Part shown: positions 11,417 through 23,229 of the stretch, piece by piece
How positions within the stretch are numbered: the first letter of the stretch is position 1
Layout of the letters: every line of letters begins with the position of its first letter
Source: Przewalskia tangutica
Taxonomy: Eukaryota > Streptophyta > Magnoliopsida > Solanales > Solanaceae
Length of the DNA: 64,000 nt
Direction of reading: 5' to 3'
Assembly: GCA_029844215.1 (NCBI GenBank)
Contig: CM056731.1
Location: forward strand, 78,636,992-78,700,991
Notes under the pieces: model-generated
Seen by the model: only the letters and a program-made list of their open reading frames with translations
Databases searched by the model: none
What the model was told of the DNA's origin: nothing
Position numbers and translations under genes: made by a program

Positions 11417-13242
11417 CCCTTAGAGATGAAGAGTTCTTCATCCACAAATCTTTCAAGTCTTGAAAAATCCTCTCCTCTCCCTTTGTAGCCTTTTCGTCCA
11501 AACACCTCCCCTCCCTTGTGAAGGCCTTGGCGAATACCCCCTCTAGCCTAAGTAGTTTGGCCGAGGCCCCCCTAGCCTAGCCAAAACCTACCCCCCTCCC
11601 TTGGTAGAAAAGTTGCCTTCTTGTATTGTTATAATACCCAAAATACCCTAGCCCAAATCCCTTAGTACTTGGTAGAAGTTGTGAAGAACTTCTAAGGTTT
11701 CCTTGGAGCATACAACTTAGGAGCAAAACCTTGCTCAGGCGCGACTTTTTCTAGGATATTATTGGGCTTACTGAGGTAACTAATCCTAACCCTCTTTTGA
11801 ATTAGAGAATACATACTGTAGTAGTATAAGTATAAGTATTAAATACTTAGAAGAATATCACAGAATAGAATTGAACTGTTATCACAGTAGAAGGGTTTAA
11901 AAGAAGAATAATCAAACTGTACTTACATAGAATTTGTTTTCCACGATGAACTTATATAGCTCACCGGGTAGGGATGTGCTGCCCGACTTTCCATAGAATT
12001 GTGAACCCTCTGTTTAGAATGACCTTCAGAGTAGACTTTGATAGATGTCTGTGACTATTATAGGCTGACTCTCTGCGCGCGACATACTCAACTTGGCATG
12101 TGTTTTAATCTGAGAAGGTATTTTATTCTTCCTAAACCATGATATTTTACAATATATATATAGTGCGGTAGGCGTACATGTGTTAATCGAATAATAACTA
12201 CGGCAATGTCTTTGACTTAAGCTGAATAATACCTCGACAATGCCTCACGGCTTAAGCTGAATAATACTTACGTGATGCCTGGCTTAAGCTGAATAATAAA
12301 GAAGCGAAAGCATTTCAAAGAATCTTGAATCATTTTTATGAAGAGAACTAATTGGTTTTAAAGCGAAGCTTAAGAGTTATACTAGCTTTATGGGAAGTTA
12401 AGTATAGCCACTTAAGATTGATAAAAAACAGTTTGCCTATGTGTTTATAACGGACTTATATTGAATTGTGAAAGAATAATAAGATGGTTGATAAGTAGAC
12501 ATGATATGATGCTATGTGTGTTAGTGTCTTGTAACGTTTGTGTAAAAAGTATTCTTGTTGTGCTTATGTTGTTTAACGATAAGTTGTTAGGTTAGTGTAA
12601 CATCACTCACCTCTTGACATATGCAGGGGTTAAGGCGCCTCCGACGGGGGTAAAATCGGTGATGCAGGACCATGATTCGAGAATACCTCATGCGGGTCAA
12701 GGGACCTATGCGAGCTACGGGAGTTCGAGGTTAGTGTGCGGGGTTATACCTCATGCGGTGCATGTGGCCATGCGGACTACGAGTCGGGGCGATGCCGAGG
12801 AGTAGCTACCCTCGATGCGGGGTTATATACCTATGCGGGCCTATGTGATTGGCCTATGCGGACTCTGGGACTCAGGATTAGGCTTGCATGGTGATACTAC
12901 GGGCAATTGGCCCGCTGATCATTCGCGGCCTAGAAAAGACACATTACTGATTTACCTATTCTGCTCTTGTTTGTGATGTAGCACTATGTGCGGTTTCCTT
13001 AGTTGTTTCATACATACTTGCAAAACTGTTTTTAAAATGATATGTTTCATTTAAGTATTTCTGATTTCATATACTTAGTACTGTTATCTTGACCTCGCCC
13101 GGGGCTGCGTTCATGCCGCAGTAGGCGGCAGTGCTAGATCCACATTCTTAGGATCTCTACGTTGGTGTCGGGAGCTCCATCTTTTAGGAGGCTCTACTTT
13201 TGGGTATGATCTCCTGTTGTAGATAGTTTTATCTGATCGAGG

Positions 13243-13266
13243 TATGGCGGGGCCTGTCCCGCCATA
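13243..13266. other. LTR near-terminal inverted repeat, B 5' LTR
   Basis: TATGGCGGGG / CCCGCCATA arms with a CCTGT-like spacer, about 225 bp before the LTR end. This structure recurs in several LTR families in the window. Confidence 0.75.
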
Positions 13267-13495
13267 GTTGTATATTTTCTTAGAGTGCTGTAGTCATGTT
13301 ATGCGATTGTCGGATGTAGCGCTAAACCATGTATATATATATATGACGACAGGCGATGTGTTGTCACATAAACTGTGTCTGATTTTATAAAGCTGTTTCA
13401 TGTCTTGCTTTATTTTTCCGATTACTCGATGTATGACTACTTGGGTGCCCCGGTAAGGCACCAGTCACGGGCCCCGGAACGGGTCGTGACAAAAG

Positions 13496-13507
13496 TGGTA
13501 TCAGAGC
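13496..13507 (+). other. Primer-binding site, element B
   Basis: TGGTATCAGAGC, four bases after the 5' LTR, complementary to the 3' end of plant initiator tRNA-Met. It primes minus-strand DNA synthesis. Confidence 0.93.
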
Positions 13508-13553
13508 AGTTAATCCTCGGAAAGTGTCTACAGACCGTATCTAGTAGAGTCTT

Positions 13554-13587
13554 GATTATCGGTGTGTTGTGCACCACACCAATAATC
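13554..13587 (+). other. Leader stem-loop with GTGCAC loop, element B
   Basis: Arms GATTATCGGTGTG and CACACCAATAATC pair over 13 positions with one mismatch and enclose the 8-nt loop TTGTGCAC. It lies 47 bases after the PBS and about 110 bases before the gag ATG. A palindromic loop between PBS and gag is the layout of retroviral dimerisation sites. The function here is inferred. Confidence 0.8.
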
Positions 13588-13695
13588 GAGGAGGCTATAA
13601 GATATTTAGGATTGGTTTCCATTCTTCTCACTCGATATCGTGCTTTAGAGTCGTGTTAAGTTGGACCCTCTAACGTATTCCTTTTACATGTGATT

Positions 13696-14980
13696 ATGCC
13701 TCGCGTAAGGCAACCGGGCCCAGAAGGGCAAAGCGGCGAGGCGCGATCGAACACCTAGAGTCACGAGGGCTCGAGCCGATCTATACCGCATGACGGCGAG
13801 TTCTATGACGCCGCCCGGCCCAAAGACCACAGTACCACACCTCTGTCCCACGGCTGGGGCGGAGAGTTAGGAAACTGATGAGATGGCCCGACTATTGGCT
13901 AGAGTTGTGGCGAATCGAGGATAGGCTGGATCTGGCGATTCGATTCGACTCGGGCCGGTCGCGCGTGGTGCACCCGAAGCGAATAGTTTGAGGCTACGAG
14001 ATTTCTTGAGTTGTAGCCGCGAGTTTCTGGTCGGCGGGAGGATGATCGCGAGGAGTTCATCCGTCGACTCTGAAGGATCGTGAGGGTGATCAAGGCCTCG
14101 AGAGGCAGTCTGTGACGCCGGTTCGCGTCGGTGCGTGATACCGCGATCGATTGGTTTGATTCATGGGAGTTATCGGGAGAGCACGCGTCCCGGCTACTTG
14201 GGATGAGTTCTCGAGGCTTTCCTCACTTCTTGCCTCGCGGATGAGGAGCGCGGTGATAGATTTTTCTTCTTTGGCGAGGCGAGAGGGCCTTGTCGGGAGT
14301 ACAATGTCGAGTTTGATTCATTGGCTCGATATGTCCCGATATTAGTAGCGATTATGGAGGATAGGGTGCACGCTACGTCAGGGCTAGATGACTATATGGC
14401 GAAGTCGTGTGCGGTGTTTCTCTTCGGTAGGTATGGACATTACGCGTGCGAGCTCATGCTCTTGGATGTGAGGCGTAGAGACGCCCGGGTTGTGACGGCG
14501 GCGAAGAAGGCCGGGGCGGCGGTCGTTTGGTGGCTATCGTGGTGGCGGCCTCGGCGGCGATCTGGGTGCACCACGGCCGGCTCGAGCACTCTGCACCGTC
14601 CTCGGCCGGCCGGAGATATTCGAGGCGCACCGAGGCCCCGGGACTTGAACATCGAGCGGCAGAGGTTACGGCGTCCGGGACCACCCACCGGTGTGGCCGT
14701 CGCGGTAGATCCGCCGGGAGTTGTGGTGCTACGGGAGTTTGTTTGATTGTGGCGGCGAGGTCACTATGCGGCTGTCGAGCGAAGCGATCTTGATGGTAAG
14801 TCGACTTCTGAGTTCTTTCGGGTCTTCTTCATCCCCGAAGCGATTACTGCCGGAGGGCAAGGTACTCATGGACCGGCGGTGTCGCGGAAGGTCGTGGCAC
14901 GGGTCCCGATTCTAGCGGTCCTCGAACCGCATTTATGCTTTGTCCGGTAAGCGGGATCAGGAGGCCTCACCTGATGTCGT
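13696..14980 (+). pseudogene. gag: gag of element B (frame-broken)
   Basis: Begins ATGCCTCG at 13696, the start used by gag in the sister elements (MPLRK-like N-terminus in A). The capsid region is recognisable around 14150-14420, where DWFDSW-type and SLARYVP-type segments appear in different frames. A CCHC-like zinc-knuckle region lies near 14735-14770 but is damaged. Gag would form the virus-like particle that packages element RNA. No frame exceeds 141 aa. Compared with D and E, many breaks are missing bases at CAG/CTG positions. Confidence 0.75.
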
Positions 14981-17900
14981 CACAGGTACCTTATCAGTTT
15001 CTGGGTTTGATGTTTATGCCTTGATAGATCCGAGTTCTACTCTGTCCTATATATCTCCCCTTGTTGCTAGTAGGATAGGGATAGAGCCTGAGTCCATAGA
15101 CCACTCGAGGTAGCTACGTCGGTGGGTGATTCGGTGGTAGCTCGGCGGGTATATAGAGCTTGTCTGTGACCATTCTGATCGTCGGACCTAGGCGACTTGA
15201 TAGAGTTGGAGATGATTGACTTCGCGTGATCATGGGGATGGATTGGCTAGCTTCTTGCTCGCCAATGTAAATGCAGAGAGAGTAATGCAGTTCCGGTTTC
15301 TGACGAGCCGGTTGTTGAGTGGGAGGAGCACGGTATCGAGGGTAGGTTTATTTCCTACCTCAAGGCTAGGAAGATGGTGCGAGAAGGGTATATCTACCAT
15401 CGTTCGGGTGTTTGATCTCGAGGTGCGGTACCAGATTTTCGTCGATTCGATGGTCGAAGAATTCCCAGGCGTGTTTCAGCACGACCTCCGGGTATCCTCA
15501 CGAGAGGAGATTGAGTTTTGTATTGACATATTACGGACACTCGGCCTATTTCTATTCCGCCATACGAATGGCTTTGCCGAGTTGAGAGAGTTGAAGGATC
15601 GGCTTAGGGATTTCTTTGGAGAAGGGCTTCATCAGGCCTAGTGTTTCTCCAGGGAGCGCGGTATTGTTCGTGAAGAAGAAGAAGGGCGGGGCGCTGCGCA
15701 TGTGTTGATTCTGACGGTGAACAAGGTGACCATTAAGAACGAATATCCCTTCCCGGGATTGATGATTTGTTCGACCCGATTGCGAGTGCGAGATGTTTCT
15801 CAAGATTGATCTGCGATCGGGCTATCATCAGTGCGAGTCGAGAGAGGTGGATGTCCCTAGGGTGCATTACGGACGTGCGGGCATTATGAGTTCAGTCATG
15901 TCTTTTGGGTTGACGATGCTCGTGGTATTCATGGATTTGATGAACGAGTGTTCAAACCATTTTTGGACACGTTTGTGATAGTGTTCATTGATGATATCTT
16001 GGTTTATTCGCTCGGAAGCGGGAGCACGCGGCAACGAGAGGCTGTCTTGTGATTCTCCAAGACCAGCGATTGTCGCCAAGTTTTCCAAATGTGAGTTTTG
16101 GTTGACTTGATGGCGTTTCTTGGGCATATTGCCGGGTGATGGCATTCGAGTGGATCTGGCCAAGATCGGCGATCGAGGACTTGGCCTAGACCTCTTACTC
16201 GACCGAGGTTCGCGATTTTACGGGCCTTGCGAGGATATTATCGGTTCGTGGAAGTTTGCTTCTATCTACGCACTATTGACTAGGTGACTCGAGAAGGCAA
16301 CCAAGTTTGATGGTGATGCTTGTGGCGGGGTTTCGATTCTTTGAAAGAGAGGCGGCGACCGCCCGTTATTACTCTTCGGAGGTCGGATGGTTATGCGTGT
16401 ATTGTGATGCGTCGGCGTCGGGTTGGGATGTGTGTTGATGCAGCATGGCGGGGTTATAGCATATGCATCGGCGGTGAAGAAACACGAGAGAACTACCCGC
16501 GTGATTTGGAGTTGGCGGGCGTGATTCACGCTTTGAAGATCTGGAGGCACTATTTGTATGGGGTTCACGTGGATATTTTCACGGACCACAAGAGCCTCAG
16601 GTATATCTTGACCGGAGGAGGTGAACTTACGGCGAGAGGCGGTGGTTAGAGTTGCTTAAGGATTACGATGTTGATATTCGTACCACGGGAAGGCCATGTT
16701 GTGGCGGATGCTCTTAGTCGTAGGTCGATGGGAGCCTATCGGATGTGCGACTAGAGAGGAGGGACATGGTTCGTGATTTGCATCGATTAGCGAGCCTTGG
16801 TGTCCGTTTGATTGATTACGATAGCGATGGGGTTAGAGTTCGTGAGGTTGCGAGTCTTCCATCGTCGAGGAGGTGAAGAGGCACGATTCGAGATCGATTT
16901 TGACACGTTATCGTGTCTGACTCTTCGTGAGGCAAGGGTCCTTTTGAGTAGCACTTTGATGGGGTGCTAAGGTTTGAGCGAGTTGTGTGTTCGGATGTTT
17001 GAGGACTTGTGAGTTCTTGGGGAAGCACGCGGCGTTACTCTATCCATCCGAAGTCGACTAAGATGTACCACGACCTTAGATCGTGTATTGGTGGGATGGC
17101 TTGAAGAGGGGCGTTGCGAGTTCGTAGCTCGGTGCCCATGTTGTCGGCGGTGAAGGTAGAGCACGAGGCACGGTGGTTTGTTGCGGCGATAGAGATCCCG
17201 ACACGGAAGTGGGAGGTAATCAACATGGATTTTATCACGGGATTACCTCGCACTTTCGGAGAGACATGATTCTATATGGGTTATCGTCGACGGTGACGAA
17301 ATCAGCCCACTTTCTTCCGTCGGGGCGACTTTTAGTGAGGATTATGCGGACTTTACATCAGAGATCGTCGGCGCATGGAGTCCTACTTGATCATATCAGA
17401 CGAGGAGCCAGATTCTGGCTAACTTTTGGAGGTCCTTCCGAGGGTTTAGGGGCGGTGAGCACAGTCGCATTTCATCCACGCAGGCAGGCGAGGCGAGCGC
17501 ACTATCCGGACTCTTGAGGATATCTGCGAGCTGTGTTATTGACCGATGGTAGTTGGGAGAATCATTTGCCTCTAGTTGAGTTCGCGTATAATAATAGCTA
17601 CCACTCCAGTATTCAGATGACGCCTTATGAGGCCTTGTATGGGAGGAAGTGCAGATCGCCTATAGGTTGGTTCGATGTGGGCGAAGTGCAGCTAGTGGGA
17701 CCAGATTTGGTGCGATGGATAAGGTGAAGCTTATCCGAGGCGGCTATCGACGGCTGAGTCGGCCAAGTCGTATCACGGATCATCGTCGTCGGCATCTTGA
17801 GTTCGAGGTTCATGATTGGGTTTTCCTAAAGGTGTCACCATGAAGGGTGTGATGAGATTCGGGAGAAGGAAACTTCGGCCCTAGGTACGTTGGGCGTTTA

Positions 17901-18240
17901 GTTGTCGCGAGGTAAGCAAGGTTGCCTATGAGTTGGATCTGCCGTCCGTCTGGAGGCGGTGCATCCGATTTTCACGTATCTATCTTTGAGAGATGTATCG
18001 GGGATCCATCTAGGGTACACCCGATTGTGATGTCCAGTGTGACCAGGGGTTATCGTATGAGGAGATTCCATAGCGATAGTCGATCTTGAGTTAGGTGTCT
18101 ACGGACCAGGGCGTGGCTTAGTCAAAGTCTTGTGGCGGAGCGAGCTCGGGGAGGAGATGGCGTGGGAAGCCGAGGAGGACATGAGGCGAAGTATCCTCAC
18201 CTATTCCCCACCTCCGGGTAATTCACTTTCCTACTTGTAA
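14981..18240 (+). pseudogene. pol: pol of element B (protease, RT, RNase H, integrase, chromodomain; frame-broken)
   Basis: Aligns base by base with the intact pol of E. Protease with a D-P-S-S-type active site near 15024; RT from about 15480 with the catalytic FIDD at 15983-15994; RNase H with CDAS near 16400; integrase zinc-finger region about 17020-17160; integrase core with YNNSYHSSIQM (within 17533-17727); GPY/F-like segment near 17850-17900; chromodomain-like end near 18050-18210. Many frameshifts. Typical changes relative to E are CAG to CG or CGG and CTG to CG, so the count of true inactivating mutations is uncertain. Confidence 0.82.
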
Positions 18241-18346
18241 ATTTTCATTATCGTTTATGCCTAAGTGTTGTTTTGTGGTCGGTGTGTGGAATTTGCAAAC
18301 TTGTTTAAGTTATGAAGAACCTTATCGTTATCTGTCTTGGGAAGGA

Positions 18347-18379
18347 ACATTCGGGACGAATGTTTCTAAGGAAGGAGAA
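18347..18379 (+). other. Pre-PPT inverted repeat and polypurine tract, element B
   Basis: ACATTCGGGACGAATGT (18347-18363) is a perfect 7-bp inverted repeat with a 3-bp spacer. It is followed directly by the purine tract AAGGAAGGAGAA, which ends at the 3' LTR. Confidence 0.85.
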
Positions 18380-20793
18380 TGTTATACCCGTATTTTGGAG
18401 TATGTGCGTGGGGAATACGTAAAAGTTTAGTCTTAAGGTTTAGGCTTGGACTATTTTTTGGGCACAACTCACAAAGCGAATAGTTTTTAGGCGAAACGTT
18501 TCCACGGCTTTCGTAGGGTAAATTCGGCTATGCCATTTCTAATTTTGCGGATTTTTCCGAGAGGCGAAACATTTTGGACAAGCGGGAGGCGACACTTGGC
18601 ACCCTCCAATTTGTGGACTTGAATCGTCCATTGGGCGAAATTGGAGAAACATTGGCACGTTTTTGTGCCTTGTGCACAAGTCAAGGAGTTGGTAGGATAT
18701 TTGTGTGGAGTAAATCTTCACCCTACACTTGCCTTGCACTTGTCTTAATCTTGGCCATTGGTTGGCCACTTCTTGACCTATAAATACCCCCTTAGAGATG
18801 AAGAGTTCTTCATCCACAAATCTTTCCAAGTCTTGAAAAATCCTCTCCTCTCCCTTTGTAGCCTTTTCGTCCAAACACCTCCTCCACTTGTGAAGGCCCT
18901 TGGCGAATACCCCCTCTAGCCTAAGTAGTTTGGCGAGGCCCCTAGCCTAGCCAAAACCTACCCCCCCTCCCTTGGTAGAAAAGTTGCCTTCTTGTATTGT
19001 TATAATACCCTAGCCCAAATCCCTTAGTACTTGGTAGAAGTTGTGAAGAACTTCTAAGGTTTCCTTGGAGCATACAACTTAGGAGCAAAACCTTGCTCAG
19101 GCGCGACTTTTTCTAGGATATTATTGGGCTTACTGAGGTAACTAATCCTAACCCTCTTTTGAATTAGAGAATACATACTGTAGTAGTATAAGTATAAGTA
19201 TTAAATACTTAGAAGAATATCACAGAATAGAATTGAACTGTTATCACAGTAGAAGGGTTTAAAAGAAGAATAATCAAACTGTACTTACATGGGAGAATTT
19301 GTTTTCACGATGAACTTATATAGCTCACGGGTAGGGATGTCTGCCCGACTTTCCATAGAATTGTGAACCCTCTGTTTAGAATGACCTTCAGAGTAGACTT
19401 TGATAGATGTCTGTGACTATTATAGGCTGACTCTCTGCGCGCGACATACTCAACTTGGCAGGTGGTTTTCGCTGAGAATGTATGTGATTCTTCCTAAAGC
19501 ATGATATTTTACAATATATATATAGTACGGTGAGCGTACATGTGTTAAGCGAATAATAACTACGGCAATGTCTTTGACTTAAGCTCGAATAATACCTCTG
19601 CGATGCCTGGCTTAAGCTGAATAATACTTACGGCAATGCCTCACGGCTTAAGCTGAATAATAAAGAAGCGAAAGCATTTCAAAAGAATCTTGAATCATTT
19701 TTAACAAGAGAACTAATTGGTTTTAAAGCGAAGCTTAAGAGTTATACTAGCTTTATGGGAAGTTAAGTATAACCACTTAAGATTGATAAAAGAAACAGTT
19801 TGCCTATGTGTTTATAACGGACTTATATTGAATTGTGAAAGAATAATAAGATGGTTGATAAGTAGACATGATATGATGCTATGTGTGTTAGTGTCTTGTA
19901 ACGTTTGTGTAAAAGAGTATTCTTGTTGTGCTTATGTTGTTTAACGATAATCTGTTAGGTTAGTGTAACATCACTCACCTCTTGACATATGCAGGGGTTA
20001 AGCGCCTCCGATGCGGGGTAGACTCGGTGATGCAGGACCATGATTCGAGAATACCTCATGCGGGTCAAGGGACCTATGCGAGCTACGGGAGTTCGAGGTT
20101 AGTGTGCGGGGTTATACCTCATGCGGTCTATGTGGCCATGCGGACTACGAGTCGGGGCGATGCGAGGAGTAGCTACCTCGATGCGGGGTTATATACCTAT
20201 GCGGGCCTATGTGATTAGCCTATGCGGACTACGGAGTCGAGATTAGGCTTGCATGGTGATACTACGGGCAATTGGCCCGCCCGATCATTCGCGACCTAGA
20301 AAAGACACATTCTGATTTACGTATTCTTGCTCTTGTTTGTGATGTGGCCTATATGCGGTTTCCTTGGTTGTTTCATACATACTTGCAAAGCCCATTTTTA
20401 AAATGATATGTTTCATTTAAGTATTTCTGATTTCATATACTTAGTACTGTTGTCTTGACCTCCTTGAGGGCTGCGTTCATGCCGCGGTAAGGGCAAGCAG
20501 TGCTAGATCCACATTCTTAGGATCTCTACGTTGGTGTCGGGAGCTCCATCTTTTAGGAGGCTCTACTTTTGGGTATGATCTCCTGTTGTAGATAGTTTTA
20601 TGCTGATCGAGGGTATGGCGGGCCTGTCCGCCATAGTTGTATATTTCCTTAGAAGTGCGTAGTCATGTTATGCGATGTCGGATGTAGCGCTAAACCATGT
20701 ATATATATATATGCGAAAGCGATGTTTTCTCACATAAATTGTGTCTTATTTTATAAAGCTGTTTCATGTCTTGCTTTATTTTTCGATTACTCT
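18380..20793 (+). repeat. Element B 3' LTR, main segment
   Basis: Starts TGTTATACCC and matches the 5' LTR up to the position of 13431. It is then cut by element D at ACTCT (20789-20793). It carries a TATA box (18779-18786) and a GAGGAATACC array (about 19985-20240). Confidence 0.93.
18779..18786 (+). promoter_or_regulatory. TATA box, B 3' LTR
   Basis: TATAAATA followed by CCCCC, at the same LTR position as 11409-11416. In this copy it would drive transcription outward into element D. Confidence 0.6.
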
Positions 20794-23124
20794 TGTCACG
20801 ACCGTTCGGGGCGTGGTAGTGCCTAGGGGCACCCAGTAGTCATACATCGAGTAACGTGGAATATAAAACAAGGCAGAAGCGATTTATAAATAAGACTGAT
20901 TATCGATGAAAAGCTTGCCTTTCGGCATAATATAAATAACTCAAGTTTTGCGATTACATCCCAGCTGTACAATAGTACTCTGCACCTCTGAAAATTAACT
21001 ATGGCGGGACGGGGCCCATCTCTGGCATAAAACTATCTACTCTGAGGAGATCATACCCAAAATGAGCCTCGAAAGATCTGAGCTCTACACCAACGCAAAG
21101 ATCCTAAGATGTGGATCTAGCAACCTGCTGCCTGACTAATATGTGAAACTATAAAGTACTTAAATGAAATCAGTATTCAAAACCTTTTCACAAATACAAT
21201 CGGTTCAATTGCACATAGTGCCATCACAAACAACGGCAATAGGAAAAGCGCGAGTCTATTCTAGGCGCGAATGATCGAAGCAAGGCGATCGCCCATAGTA
21301 TCATTCTGCGTGCCTAGCCTCGACTTCCGCCCCGCATAGGTCCCACGAACCCGCGTGAGATATTTCGCATCGGGGCAGCCAACCCCGGCATCCGCCTAGG
21401 CTCGCGGCCGCATAGCCTCAAAAGCGCGTAGTCTCAGCGGACGCGCATGGGAATCCCGCGTCGGGCTAAACGCCGGAATGATCAATCACGGAGCATACCG
21501 CTGCTCGCATAGTCTCACGAACCGCGTAGGCGTATAGACCGCATCAGAGGCAAGCCGCGGTATAACGATCGAGGGTAGGTGATACAATAACGATACAATG
21601 GACTTAGGTTAGCAGCGTAAGCAGCAAGAATGACCGCTTTACCGCGGCATTACAAGACACTAACACGGTAGCATCATAACATGTCTACTTATCAAACAAT
21701 CTTACTACACTTAACAGAAATCAATACAAGGCTTTTATAAACAAACAAGTAAGCGATTCCTTTTATCTTTCTTAAGTTGTTATACCTAACTTCCCATAAA
21801 GCTAGTATAACTCTTAAACTTTGTTTTAAAACCAAGTATTTATCTTACATTAAAAATGATTGATATTCTTTTGAAATGTTTTGATTCTTTGTTATTGAGG
21901 CTTAAGCGTGAGGCATTACCATAAGTATTATCGGGCTTAAAGCGTGGCATTGCCATAAGTATTATTCGGGCTTAAGTCGAAGACATTGCCGTAGTTATTA
22001 TTCGATTAACACGTATGCGTCTCGTACTATATATTGTAAAATATCATGCTTTAGGAAGAATCACATACCTTCTGTGAAAACCACTGCCAAGTTGAATATG
22101 TCGCGCAGAGTCGACTATAATAGTCACGACATTAATCAAAGTCTAGACTACTCGAAGGTCATTCTAAGCAGAGGTTCATAATTCTACGGTAAGTCGGACG
22201 GACAACCCTACGGTGAGCTATGTAAGTCTCTGAAAACGATCCTAAGAATGCGGTTCAAATATTCTTCTTTTAAACCCTTCTACTGTGATCACAGTTCAAT
22301 TCTATTACGTGATATTCTTCTAAGTATCTAATACTTGTTCTAATACTACAATAAGTATTCTCTAATTCAAAAGAGGTTAGGATTAGTTACCTCGGTAAGC
22401 CCAATAATATCCTAGATAAAGTCGCGCTGAGCAAGGTTTAGCTCTAAGTTATGCGCTCAGGTAGCTCGAAAGCCTTAGAAGTTCTTCACAACTTCTACTA
22501 AGTACTAAGGGATTTGGGCTAGGGTATTTTGGGCATTATAACGATACTAGAAGACAATTTTTCTACCAAGGGAGGGGGGGTAGATTTTGGCTAGGCTAGG
22601 GGGGGTGGGGTAGCCTCGGCCAAGCTTTTCAAGGGGAGGGGGGTGTTGGACGATTTGCTAACAAAGGGAGAAGAGAGGATTTTTAGACTTGGAAAGCTTT
22701 TGTGGATGAAGAACTCTTCATCTCTAAGGGTATTTATAGGTCAAGTGAAGGCCAACCAATGGCCAAGATTTGCCAAGTGCTAGGCAAGTGTAGGGCCAAG
22801 ATTCACCCGTGTGTCCTAGGCCAACTAACACACAAAATATCCTACCAACTACCTCTCCATTTCGTCCAATCAGAGCCCTCACGTCCGCGATGGGAGGGTG
22901 CCAAGTGGCGCCCTCTTGTTGGCCCAACACGTTCGTCTCTCGGAAAAATCATAAAAATTAAAAATGACATAGCGGAAATTCCCTACGAAGTCGTGAAAGC
23001 GTTTCGTCGAAAACGACTCTAAGCGGGTCTTTGTGAACAAAATTAATTCGGCCAACCTTAGTACAAGTTTCAAATTTTCTACGTACGTCCTTACGTACAT
23101 ACTCTGGAATTACGGGGTATAACA
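20794..23124 (-). repeat. Element D 3' LTR
   Basis: 2.33 kb, TGTCACGACC...GGGGTATAACA. It matches the 5' LTR pieces closely, with scattered indels at CAG/CTG/CCGG sites. TATA box at 22731-22738. Near-terminal hairpin at about 21003-21027, degenerate here but well kept at 28204-28227. Confidence 0.92.
22731..22738 (-). promoter_or_regulatory. TATA box, D 3' LTR
   Basis: TATTTATA on the plus strand, about 390 bp from the LTR 5' end in the element's orientation. GATGAAGAACTCTTCATC is nearby, as in B. Confidence 0.6.
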
Positions 23125-23153
23125 TTCTCCTCCTTGAAACATTCGTCGAATGT
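23125..23153 (-). other. Polypurine tract and upstream inverted repeat, element D
   Basis: A purine run (CAAGGAGGAGAA on the minus strand) abuts the 3' LTR. Before it lies ACATTCGTCGAATGT (23139-23153 plus strand), a shortened form of the inverted repeat seen in B and F. Confidence 0.75.
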
Positions 23154-23229
23154 TCCTTCTCAAACGATTATCGAAGAAGCTTAAGCAGTTAGCAAATGCC
23201 ACACACGGCCACAAAACAACACTTAGGCA

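Larger units (their letters stand above)
11004..13491 (+). repeat. Element B 5' LTR
   Basis: 2.49 kb, TGTTATACCCC...GGGTCGTGACA. It is nearly identical to the 3' LTR (18380-20793 plus 36554-36617), which suggests a fairly recent insertion. It contains a TATA box (11409-11416), a GAGGAATACC-type array (about 12610-12900), a near-terminal hairpin (13243-13266) and a TA microsatellite near 13330. Confidence 0.94.

Noticed and set aside
13496..13507. tRNA-Met-like sequence considered as a tRNA gene
   Set aside because: Only the 12-nt primer-binding complement is present, next to an LTR, with no tRNA body.
14440..14793. Several overlapping GC-rich frames (76-88 aa) on both strands
   Set aside because: They are shadow frames over the damaged gag of element B; the coding-like signal belongs to gag.
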